NCBI GenBank assembly: GCA_026713405.1
Contig: JAPOON010000697.1
Location: forward strand, 1 to 8,156
Reading direction: 5' to 3'
Length of the DNA stretch: 8,156 bases
From: Gammaproteobacteria bacterium
Lineage (GTDB): Bacteria; Pseudomonadota; Gammaproteobacteria; Pseudomonadales; Azotimanducaceae_A
Part shown: positions 1 through 5,795 of the stretch, in pieces
Layout: every line of letters begins with the position of its first letter
Position numbering within the stretch: position 1 is the stretch's first letter
Notes under the pieces: generated by a model
The model's database searches: none
Told to the model about the DNA's origin: nothing
The model's input: the letters and a program-made list of their open reading frames with translations, nothing else
Translations under genes and position numbers: made by a program

Positions 1-107
1 TCGGACCCGGCCGCCGCCGCTACGGCGGGCGCGGCGAGCAGAACGGCTGCCGCCAATACGCGCGCGGCTGCCGTGCCGCAGATTGTCCGGAAACGGCGTT
101 GTTTCAT
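1..107 (-). CDS. N-terminus of an exported protein, cut by the window edge
   Basis: Reading the minus strand from the ATG at 107-105 gives 35 codons with no stop before the left edge. The peptide starts MKQRRFRTICG and continues with a long Ala/Leu/Val run (about residues 12-29) ending in an APAVAAAA-like signal peptidase I region. This is a classic Sec signal peptide: a basic n-region, a hydrophobic h-region and small residues at the cleavage site. A purine-rich Shine-Dalgarno (GGGAGGG, 111-117) sits a few bases upstream, which supports this start. There is no lipobox cysteine in the visible part; Cys10 lies before the hydrophobic core. The mature protein is outside the window, so its function cannot be named. 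It is transcribed in the same direction as the signalling operon but separated from it by 292 bp holding a large hairpin, so it probably has its own promoter. Confidence 0.75.
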   Translation of the reverse strand, partial: MKQRRFRTICGTAAARVLAAAVLLAAPAVAAAAGS

Positions 108-110
108 GAT

Positions 111-117
111 CCCTCCC
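111..117 (-). promoter_or_regulatory. Ribosome binding site for the exported protein gene
   Basis: On the minus strand the sequence GGGAGGG lies three bases upstream of the ATG at 107, with an effective GGGAGG core about four bases away. It is a strong Shine-Dalgarno and the main reason for choosing this start codon for the gene that leaves the window at its left edge. Confidence 0.7.
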
Positions 118-141
118 ATCCTTCATTTGAAACAATTGAAA

Positions 142-147
142 ATAATA
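142..147 (-). promoter_or_regulatory. Possible -10 box of a promoter for the exported protein gene
   Basis: Minus-strand TATTAT lies in the only clearly AT-rich stretch of the window (about 121-150). It would place a transcription start near 135 and give a leader of roughly 30 bases before the ATG at 107. No convincing -35 hexamer is visible at the expected distance, so this is only a candidate. An activator-dependent promoter or a different start remains possible. Confidence 0.3.
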
Positions 148-236
148 CAACCGATTCGGACTCTACAGGAAGCGATTCCGTTCCGAGCGGCGAGCTTGGC
201 TGGGCTCAAACAGCTTTCGACGCCCCGTAAGGAACA

Positions 237-244
237 GCGTTTGG
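237..244. repeat. Left copy of an 8-bp direct repeat flanking the hairpin
   Basis: GCGTTTGG occurs here and again at 372-379, one copy on each side of the inverted repeat. The right copy begins one base after the stem and the left copy ends eleven bases before it. This could be the trace of a target-site duplication, but the unequal spacing makes coincidence a real alternative. Confidence 0.3.
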
Positions 245-255
245 ATTTACTAAGA

Positions 256-370
256 GAGAGTGGGTGTGCGGTACGGGTATCCGGCACCTTTAAAGCAATT
301 CAGCGCGCCGGGAATCCGCAAGAGCGCGCTCGCTTGGCGTGCCGGATACCCGTACCGTATACCCGCTCTC
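256..370. repeat. 115-bp inverted repeat / long intergenic hairpin
   Basis: The left arm (256-287) is complementary to the right arm (339-370). The inner 19 bp (269-287 against 339-357) are perfect. The outer 13 pairs contain three deviations (261/365, 266/360, 268/358), each of which would be a G-U pair in RNA read from the plus strand. The 51-base centre holds a second hairpin: 302-308 pairs with 324-330, and inside it 309-311 can pair with 316-318 around a four-base loop. The element lies 29 bp past the stop codon of the histidine kinase gene and before the next gene on the same strand. It may end or protect the operon transcript, but no T-tract follows the stem on the minus strand, so it is not a textbook intrinsic terminator. 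A palindromic extragenic repeat or a small MITE-like element are alternatives. Confidence 0.85.
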
Positions 371-371
371 G

Positions 372-379
372 GCGTTTGG
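372..379. repeat. Right copy of an 8-bp direct repeat flanking the hairpin
   Basis: Second copy of GCGTTTGG, directly to the right of the inverted repeat and paired with the copy at 237-244. It lies between the hairpin and the end of the histidine kinase gene. A link to insertion of the hairpin element is possible but unproven. Confidence 0.3.
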
Positions 380-399
380 GAAACTCATGGGACACGACA

Positions 400-2598
400 C
401 TAGCTGTCCGTTTCTAGGTCTCGCAGTTCCGCGGGATTCTCCGGCAGCCGTATGGAGAACCTGGTGAATTCGCCCACTTCGGATTCGACATCGATCGAAC
501 CGCCGTGCCGGGTGACGATGTCGGCGGTCAACGAAAGCCCGAGCCCGGTGCCCTTGCCCGTGTCCTTTGTGGTAACGAAGGGCTCGAACATGCGCTGCTT
601 CAACTCTTCCGGAATGCCGGGCCCGTTGTCGCGCACCCAGAATTCGAATCCGTCCTCGGTGCGGCGGCTGCCGACTTCCAGTTCCGGCTCGTAGTCGCCG
701 TGGAGCGACACGCGTTTCTCGTCGATCGCCTGGCAGGCGTTGGTCAGGATGTTCAGGAAAGCGCGGCTCAGGTCCTGGGGCACTACCTCCAGCATGCCGA
801 TGCTCTCGTCGAAGCTCTCCTGCATCTTCAGGTTGAAGTCGGTGTTCTCCGCGCGCATTGCGTGGTAGGCGAGGTCGCGATACTGCTTGAGCAGGGCGTT
901 CAGATCGGTCTCGCGCCAGTCGCCCCCTTCTGCCCGTGAGTGCTCCAGCATGCTGTGCACGATGCCGTCGGCGCGGGTGCTGTGCTCGCGCACCTTGCCG
1001 AGGTTGGTGCGGAGGTCGCCGAGAATCTCGTTGACCTCTTCCAGCATTTCGGCGTCCTGATCTTCGGTTTCCTCCAGGATCTCGCCGATCTCGTCGATGA
1101 GTTCCAGCGACACTTCGGTGAAATTGTTGACGAAATTCAGCGGATTCTTGATCTCGTGAGCCACCCCGGCGGTCAACTGGCCCAGCGATGCCAGTTTCTC
1201 TTCCGCCACGATCTGCTCCTGGGCGCGGTGCAGGCGCTCCAGGGCGGTCTCCAGGTCCTTGTTCTTGCCGTCGAGTTCCTGGGCCAGTTTCTCGACCAGG
1301 TTCAGCCGCTGCACCTCCAGGGCATAACGCCGGAAAACTTCCAGCGAGTTCGCCATGTCGGTGACCTCGTCGTTGCCGGAAACGTTGACCGGGGCTTCCA
1401 GGTCGCCGCCGGCCATGTCCCGCATGGAGACGGCCAGGCCCACCAGGCGCCGGATCAGGTAGCGGCCGACGAACAGCCAGCCGATCAGCACGGCGCCGGC
1501 GACGCTCAGCATGGTCAGCAGCACCAGCACCAGGATGCCGGTGGCGGCGGCGGACTGGGACATGGCGTTGACGGTGACGGCGTCGGTGTTCACCTCCTCG
1601 ACCAGCCGCTCCATGTCGCGCAGCAGTTCGGCGGATGCCGCGCGGCCGGCGGACAGCGCTTCCCGTTCCTGGCGCAGCCGTTCAAGGGTTTCCCGGCGCA
1701 GCGCGAACACGCCCTGGGGCGACTCGCCGATTTCCACCAGCCGTACCACATCCCGGGTCAGCGACTCCATGGGCATGTGCATCTCCAGCCGCCCGACCAC
1801 CCGCCGCAAGTTGTACGCGGCGCTCTGGAAGCGCTCTTCCAGGGGCCCGAGCAGGTCGCGGTCGGTGAGCACCTGCGTCTCGCCCATGTACAGCCCGGCC
1901 AGGTTCGACTGCTGGCTGGCTTCGATCAGGTCGCGGTAATAGGCGAGTTCCTCGCTCCAGTCGCGCTGCGCGATGGGTTGAGCCGAATCGCCCAGGTTGC
2001 GGATGCCCTCCACCAGGAAGAACCCCTGGTCGTCGATGGCCGCCACCACCTCGCGTTCGATGCTTCGGTTGACCTCGCCGAGTTCCTCGGACAGCCCCTC
2101 CAGGGAGCGTTCGATTTCCAGGCGCCGACCGGAGGACTGGTACACCTCTTCGAGCAGGGCCCCGAAACTTCGCAGCCGCGACTCCAGCGCCTGTACCTGG
2201 CTGTCCAGGGAGGCTCCCGCGCTCAGTTCCTCCACGACGCCGAGCAGTTCTTCCCGTTCCCACAGAACCTCTCCGGAAACCACCTCGTGCTCGTCCAGGG
2301 AGGTTGCCGACACCATGCGCACGGCGCCGTTCACCAGGGTGGCGCTCTGGCGGGCGACTTCCACGGTGCGGCTCAGGTTGGGAATGCTCTGCACGGCCAG
2401 TCGCGACTGGTAGTCGACGATTTCGTCCAGAAAGTAGTAGGCAACGAAACTGGCGATGCTCACGAGCGCCACGCTGCCGAACAGCCCCATGTAGATTTGC
2501 GGGCCGATGCCGATCCGCTTCCTGATCGCCCGCACTTCTTTGGCGTCGGGAGCCGGCGCTTTTCCGCTTACGGCACTGCTCTCGGGGGTGTAACTCAT
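400..2598 (-). CDS. Membrane sensor histidine kinase (HAMP, HisKA, HATPase)
   Basis: A 732-residue inner-membrane kinase that should autophosphorylate on His481 and pass phosphate to a response regulator. Order of parts: a cytoplasmic, Ala/Pro-containing N-terminus (1-34); transmembrane helix about 35-57; a large, Glu-rich, probably all-helical periplasmic domain (about 58-352); transmembrane helix about 354-377; HAMP linker about 378-430; a coiled segment to about 465; a HisKA domain with the H-box HEIKNPLNFV at 481-490; then an HATPase with N620 in the N-box, DNGPGI at 657-662, FEPFVTTK at 671-678 and GKGTGLGLSL at 681-690. It has no receiver or HPt domain, so it is not a hybrid kinase. Its start overlaps the binding-protein gene by ATGA. 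The layout resembles TorS-type kinases, whose helical periplasmic domain is read by a binding protein; that likeness is inferred from architecture only. The likely partner is the receiver-PP2C protein two genes upstream. It is the last gene of the operon and ends in TAG. Confidence 0.93.
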   Translation of the reverse strand: MSYTPESSAVSGKAPAPDAKEVRAIRKRIGIGPQIYMGLFGSVALVSIASFVAYYFLDEIVDYQSRLAVQSIPNLSRTVEVARQSATLVNGAVRMVSATSLDEHEVVSGEVLWEREELLGVVEELSAGASLDSQVQALESRLRSFGALLEEVYQSSGRRLEIERSLEGLSEELGEVNRSIEREVVAAIDDQGFFLVEGIRNLGDSAQPIAQRDWSEELAYYRDLIEASQQSNLAGLYMGETQVLTDRDLLGPLEERFQSAAYNLRRVVGRLEMHMPMESLTRDVVRLVEIGESPQGVFALRRETLERLRQEREALSAGRAASAELLRDMERLVEEVNTDAVTVNAMSQSAAATGILVLVLLTMLSVAGAVLIGWLFVGRYLIRRLVGLAVSMRDMAGGDLEAPVNVSGNDEVTDMANSLEVFRRYALEVQRLNLVEKLAQELDGKNKDLETALERLHRAQEQIVAEEKLASLGQLTAGVAHEIKNPLNFVNNFTEVSLELIDEIGEILEETEDQDAEMLEEVNEILGDLRTNLGKVREHSTRADGIVHSMLEHSRAEGGDWRETDLNALLKQYRDLAYHAMRAENTDFNLKMQESFDESIGMLEVVPQDLSRAFLNILTNACQAIDEKRVSLHGDYEPELEVGSRRTEDGFEFWVRDNGPGIPEELKQRMFEPFVTTKDTGKGTGLGLSLTADIVTRHGGSIDVESEVGEFTRFSIRLPENPAELRDLETDS

Positions 2599-3773
2599 CG
2601 CCTGGTCATCCTGGCGACCGGCCTGACCGTGCCGTTGCGGTCGATGACGGTCAGGTACACCCGGTCGGAACCCTGATTGTCGTTGGGGCCGTACCCCAGT
2701 TCGAAACCGCCGAGGTCAATGCTGGGCGTCTGCCGCAACGTTTCGAGAAAGGATGCCGGCGAAGCCTGTGGCCCCGCGCGGCGCAATCCCTCCGCGACCA
2801 GGCGGCCGGCCAGGTACCCTTCCAGGGAGACGAAGCCGGGGTCGGTGTCCGGCGCGACCGAGGAGAGGGCCTGCTGATAGCTGGCGACGGCCGGAACGCT
2901 GCCGTCGCCGGGAAAGGGCACCACCTGCGAAATGTAGACGCCTGCCCCGGCCGGACCGAGCTCGTCGGCCAGGGCGGAGGTGCCGACGAACGAGATGTTC
3001 ACGAAAACGGGGTTGAAATTGAGCCGCCTGGCCCACCGGATCAGGGTCGCCGCCGGCTGGTAGGCGCCGATGATGATGACCGCCTCGGGGTTGAACCGGC
3101 GCAGGTCGAGCAGCGGCACCTTGACGCTCACCGTATTGCGCGGGTAGTCCACCTCGGCGGCCAGCGTCAGGCCGTGGGCGTCGAGCCCCCGGCGCACGCC
3201 CTCGAGGCCGGCCCGGCCGTAGGAGTCGTCCTGGTAGAAAATGCCGATGCGGGTAATGCCAAGATCGGTGGTCAGGCGCGCGACGATTTCGGCGGTTTCC
3301 TGGAAATAGGAGGCTCGCACGTTGACCACGTTGGCCGGTTCGCCGGCGTCGCGCAGGAACTCCGCGCCGGTGAAGGGAGCGATGTAGGGCACGCCGGCAT
3401 CGCTGGTCACCGGCTGCGCGGCCCTGGAAGTGGGCGTGCCGATGGCACCGACCAGCGCGAACACATCGTGTTTCTCGATCAGTTCGCGGGTGTTGGAAAT
3501 AGCGGCTTCAGGTTCGTAGGCGTCGTCGAGCGTGGTCAGCGCCAGGCGGCGCCCGTGTACGCCGCCGACCCGGTTGACTTCCTCGAACGCGGCGAGCAAC
3601 CCCAGGCGCATTCCGGTTCCGAGAGCACTCGCAGGGCCGCTCAATGCCGCCGACTGACCGAAAAGGTACTCCGCGGGCTGACCGGGGCCCGCCGTATTCG
3701 AGGGGTCTTCGCCCGCCGCGGGCAGGGCGGCGAGCATTAGCAGTGCCGCTACCGGGAGCAGCGAGCGCTGCAT
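2595..3773 (-). CDS. Periplasmic type I solute-binding protein (Leu/Ile/Val-binding-like), probable sensor subunit
   Basis: A 392-residue protein of the Peripla_BP_6 family, which binds branched-chain amino acids, amides and related small ligands. The N-terminus MQRSLLPVAALLMLAALPAA is a Sec signal peptide with likely cleavage near residue 20. There is no lipobox cysteine, so the protein should be soluble in the periplasm. Family features include FGQSAALSGPAS (38-49), a helix with GTGMRLGLLAAFEEVN (52-67), LVGAIGTPTS (107-116), the VPYIAPFTGAEFLRD strand-loop (128-142), IGIFYQDDSYGRAGLEG (176-192) and VIIIGAYQPAATLIRWAR (232-249). No ABC permease or ATPase gene is nearby. Instead it lies between a response regulator (1-base TGATG overlap) and a sensor kinase (4-base ATGA overlap). 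This argues that it works as a ligand-binding sensor subunit, as TorT does for TorS and LuxP for LuxQ, and not as a transporter component. The ligand cannot be read from the sequence. Confidence 0.9.
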   Translation of the reverse strand: MQRSLLPVAALLMLAALPAAGEDPSNTAGPGQPAEYLFGQSAALSGPASALGTGMRLGLLAAFEEVNRVGGVHGRRLALTTLDDAYEPEAAISNTRELIEKHDVFALVGAIGTPTSRAAQPVTSDAGVPYIAPFTGAEFLRDAGEPANVVNVRASYFQETAEIVARLTTDLGITRIGIFYQDDSYGRAGLEGVRRGLDAHGLTLAAEVDYPRNTVSVKVPLLDLRRFNPEAVIIIGAYQPAATLIRWARRLNFNPVFVNISFVGTSALADELGPAGAGVYISQVVPFPGDGSVPAVASYQQALSSVAPDTDPGFVSLEGYLAGRLVAEGLRRAGPQASPASFLETLRQTPSIDLGGFELGYGPNDNQGSDRVYLTVIDRNGTVRPVARMTRR

Positions 3774-4963
3774 CAGTGGGTTCCGGGCGCGGCGTCCGCC
3801 GGTTTGACGGCGTTCCAGCGCAGCGCCAGGCAGGTCATGTCGTCGAACTGCTCCATGCCGATGGCGAATTCCTCGACGGCCTTGACCACGACATCCACGA
3901 GGTCGCCCATGGCCGAATTGCGTTCTTCACCCAACCGAACGTCCAGGCGGTCTTCCCCGAATTCATCGTCGGTGGTGTTGCACGCCTCGGTAATGCCGTC
4001 GGTATAGAAAAACAGCGCATCGCCGATCTCCAGCCAGACTTCGCCCTGATTGAATTCGTGGCCGGGCACGATGCCCAGGGCCAGGTTGCCGGTTTGCGGC
4101 ACGGCTTCGATCGCACCGTTTTCACCGCGCACGATGCGTGGGGGGTTATGCCCGCCGTTGCTGAACTCGAGCCTGCCGTCGCGCAGGTCGAGCACGCCGT
4201 AGAACAGGGTCACGAACATGCACGCATCGTTCTCCTGGCTGAGCAGTTCGTTGACTTCGCCCAGGCAATAGGCAGGCGAATCGTGGTTGCGTGCCGCGGA
4301 TTTCAGGAGGGCCCTGGTCACCATGGTGAAGAGCGCCGCCGGCACGCCCTTGCCGGAGACATCGGCGATTACCAGGCCCAGCCGGAATTCGTCGAGCCGG
4401 AAATAGTCGTAGAAGTCGCCGCCGATCTCCCGTGCGGGAGTCATCTGGGCATAGAGGTCGTAATACTCGCTGGGGGGCGGCACTGCCGGCAGCACCGACT
4501 CCTGCACGTTCTTGGCGACCGCGAGTTCCTGCTTCAGCGAGACCAGGCGGTCGCGGGACGCAAGGGCCTGCTGAATCATATCGATGTGCGCCAGAGTCTT
4601 CTCGATGGTGATCTGCAGGTCGTTGAAATCGATGGGCTTGGTGACGAAGTCGAAGGCGCCCCGGTTCATGGCGGTGCGGATGTTGGCCATGTCGCCGTAG
4701 GCGGAAATGATGACGGCGCAGATTTCCGGATTGGCGCTCTCGAGCTGGCTCAACAGGGTGAGCCCGTCCATCTCCGGCATGTTGATGTCGGAGAGCACCA
4801 GGCGGATGTCGGGGTTTTCGTCGAGGGTTTCCAGCGCTTCCCGGCCGTTGTGGGCGAAGAGGAATTCAAACTCGCCCTTGCGGATGCGCCGGCGGAACCG
4901 CTGGCGTATCAGCAACTCGAGGTCAACCTCGTCGTCGACCATCAGGATTCGTGAAGTAGCCAT
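3773..4963 (-). CDS. Response regulator with SpoIIE/RsbU-type PP2C phosphatase output
   Basis: A 396-residue cytoplasmic protein. Residues 1-120 form a receiver domain: acidic pair D10/D11, phosphoacceptor D59 in SDINMPEMDG, S87 and K109 (KPI). Residues about 120-158 form a helical coiled linker. Residues about 165-385 form a PPM/SpoIIE serine phosphatase with metal-binding D183 (GGDFYDYF), D201 (IADVSGKG), the NGGHNPP motif (269-275), YTDGITEA (320-327) and DDM (374-376). The expected reaction is dephosphorylation of a phosphoserine STAS protein, switched by phosphorylation of D59. The start at 4963 is chosen because the receiver fold begins here and GGAG lies five bases upstream. The frame is open further, to an ATG at 5161, but the extra 66 residues are Arg/Ser-rich, unlike any domain, and overlap the STAS gene. 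The STAS substrate lies immediately upstream, and the downstream binding protein and kinase are the likely input. Confidence 0.93.
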   Translation of the reverse strand: MATSRILMVDDEVDLELLIRQRFRRRIRKGEFEFLFAHNGREALETLDENPDIRLVLSDINMPEMDGLTLLSQLESANPEICAVIISAYGDMANIRTAMNRGAFDFVTKPIDFNDLQITIEKTLAHIDMIQQALASRDRLVSLKQELAVAKNVQESVLPAVPPPSEYYDLYAQMTPAREIGGDFYDYFRLDEFRLGLVIADVSGKGVPAALFTMVTRALLKSAARNHDSPAYCLGEVNELLSQENDACMFVTLFYGVLDLRDGRLEFSNGGHNPPRIVRGENGAIEAVPQTGNLALGIVPGHEFNQGEVWLEIGDALFFYTDGITEACNTTDDEFGEDRLDVRLGEERNSAMGDLVDVVVKAVEEFAIGMEQFDDMTCLALRWNAVKPADAAPGTH

Positions 4964-4968
4964 GGCGG

Positions 4969-4972
4969 CTCC
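4969..4972 (-). promoter_or_regulatory. Ribosome binding site deciding the start of the receiver-PP2C gene
   Basis: Minus-strand GGAG is followed by five bases and the ATG at 4963. It lies in the only gap between genes of the operon (4964-4991, 28 bp). It supports the internal start over the in-frame ATG at 5161, which would place 66 codons inside the STAS gene. Confidence 0.65.
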
Positions 4973-4991
4973 GGTGGCGCCCTGACCAGGC

Positions 4992-5342
4992 TCAGATGGC
5001 CCCGAGCGCCTCGTCGCGGTTTGAGTGAACGGCAAGGATCTTGTCGAAGCCGCTGACCGCGAATACCTCGGCGATCTGTTTCGAGAGGCCGCAGAACACC
5101 GACTTGCCGCCCCGGGACTGGGTATCCCGCGCCGCCACCAGCAATACGCGCAGGCCGGCACTGCTGATGTAGTTCAGGCCGCTGAAGTCGAATACCAATA
5201 TGGATTGGCCGCCTTCCAGTTGATCCCTGATGACACCTTCAAGCGTTCCCGCGTTGGTGCCGTCCACGCGCCCGCTGGGACACAGGATCACCCCCTTGTC
5301 GTGCTGTTCGGTTGCTACCGAAAGTTGAGTCTGATCGCTCAT
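4992..5342 (-). CDS. STAS-domain anti-sigma factor antagonist (RsbV/SpoIIAA type)
   Basis: A 116-residue single-domain protein, the usual size for this family. The STAS fold is visible: a GVILCPSGRVDGTNAGTLE strand-helix (17-35), an ILVFDFSGLNYISSAGLRVLL core (48-68), then KSVFCGLSKQIAEVFAVSGFDKIL. Alignment by eye with B. subtilis SpoIIAA places the phosphorylatable serine at Ser61, the second Ser of the SSAG motif. In known systems the unphosphorylated protein binds an RsbW-type kinase and frees that kinase's target, and a PP2C phosphatase resets it. Both enzymes flank this gene: the HATPase protein upstream (its TGA abuts this ATG directly) and the receiver-PP2C protein downstream. A GGAG at 5349-5352, inside the end of the upstream gene, gives a good ribosome binding site. 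It may instead act on a target other than an anti-sigma factor, as some proteobacterial STAS proteins do. Confidence 0.93.
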   Translation of the reverse strand: MSDQTQLSVATEQHDKGVILCPSGRVDGTNAGTLEGVIRDQLEGGQSILVFDFSGLNYISSAGLRVLLVAARDTQSRGGKSVFCGLSKQIAEVFAVSGFDKILAVHSNRDEALGAI

Positions 5343-5795
5343 TCATTTCTCCGTTTTCATCCGCAAGGTAATCCGATTGACGCCGCCCTCCCGCTCGTAA
5401 CTCGCGCTGTCGGCAAACTGCGTCACGAAAAACACGCCCAACCCGCCTATCGGCCGCTCGTCCAACCCCTTGGACGTATCCGGCTTCGGTGCATCCTGGA
5501 ACGGGTCGAATGCGGCGCCATTATCCTCCAATTGCGCTGTCACGCCATCCGGCGTACGGGACAGGCGCACGCGCAACATGGGTTCCGCTACTTCCGGCAG
5601 TGCATAGTTGACGCTGTTCGTGACGAGTTCGTCAAGAACCAGATTCAGCCGAAAAGGCACTTCCCCCCCGATTGAATGACTGGCGGCAAATTGCTCGATT
5701 GCCTCTGCCAGCGTGCCAAGGGCCTGGGTGAGTTCCGGTGCCAGGCACACGTCGACGCTAGCTTCAAAAGAGGCTGGTTTGCCGGTGTCAAGCAT
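5343..5795 (-). CDS. RsbW/SpoIIAB-type serine kinase (anti-sigma regulatory factor, HATPase_c_2)
   Basis: A 150-residue GHKL ATPase, the typical size of a stand-alone anti-sigma kinase. The N-box is LVLDELVTNSVNYAL, with E56 and N60 as the expected catalytic and Mg-binding residues. The G1-like box is EDNG (90-93) followed by AAFDPF, and the G2-like glycine loop is IGGLGVFFV (116-124). It lacks the HisKA domain of two-component kinases. In this family the protein phosphorylates a STAS antagonist on serine and, when not bound to it, holds a partner such as a sigma factor inactive. The STAS gene follows with no gap, making the pair clearly cognate. Its start overlaps the end of the alpha-E gene by 8 bases with only a weak ribosome binding site, so it is probably translated by coupling. 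No sigma factor is encoded in the window, so its final target is unknown. Confidence 0.9.
   Translation of the reverse strand: MLDTGKPASFEASVDVCLAPELTQALGTLAEAIEQFAASHSIGGEVPFRLNLVLDELVTNSVNYALPEVAEPMLRVRLSRTPDGVTAQLEDNGAAFDPFQDAPKPDTSKGLDERPIGGLGVFFVTQFADSASYEREGGVNRITLRMKTEK
5349..5352 (-). promoter_or_regulatory. Ribosome binding site of the STAS gene, inside the upstream gene
   Basis: Minus-strand GGAG lies six bases before the ATG at 5342, within the last codons of the RsbW-like gene. The stop codon of that gene directly abuts the ATG, so translation of the antagonist and its kinase is probably coupled. Confidence 0.6.

Noticed and set aside
256..370. Classical intrinsic terminator for the operon
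   Set aside because: The stem is strong, but no run of T follows it on the minus strand, and outer pairs become A-C mismatches in that transcript. A role in termination is possible but not shown by a standard signature.
390..409. Small inverted repeat (GGACA/TGTCC) over the end of the kinase gene
   Set aside because: Arms of only 5 bp with a 10-base loop overlapping coding sequence; easily due to chance in GC-rich DNA.
73..417. Plus-strand frame of 114 codons across the intergenic region
   Set aside because: It runs through both arms of the hairpin and antisense to the signal-peptide gene, has no convincing ribosome binding site, and its translation looks random and basic.
940..2676. Long plus-strand open frame (578 codons) opposite the histidine kinase
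   Set aside because: It is rich in His, Gln, Val and Gly with no recognisable domain, and lies antisense to a kinase with all its motifs. Such frames are expected from third-position GC bias.
2595..3773. Binding protein as part of an amino-acid ABC transporter
   Set aside because: No permease or ATPase gene is present, and the gene overlaps regulator and kinase genes on both sides, which favours a sensing role.
3644..4954. Plus-strand open frame (436 codons) opposite the receiver-PP2C gene
   Set aside because: It is an antisense shadow of a gene with clear catalytic motifs; the translation is His/Gly/Val-rich and matches no family I know.
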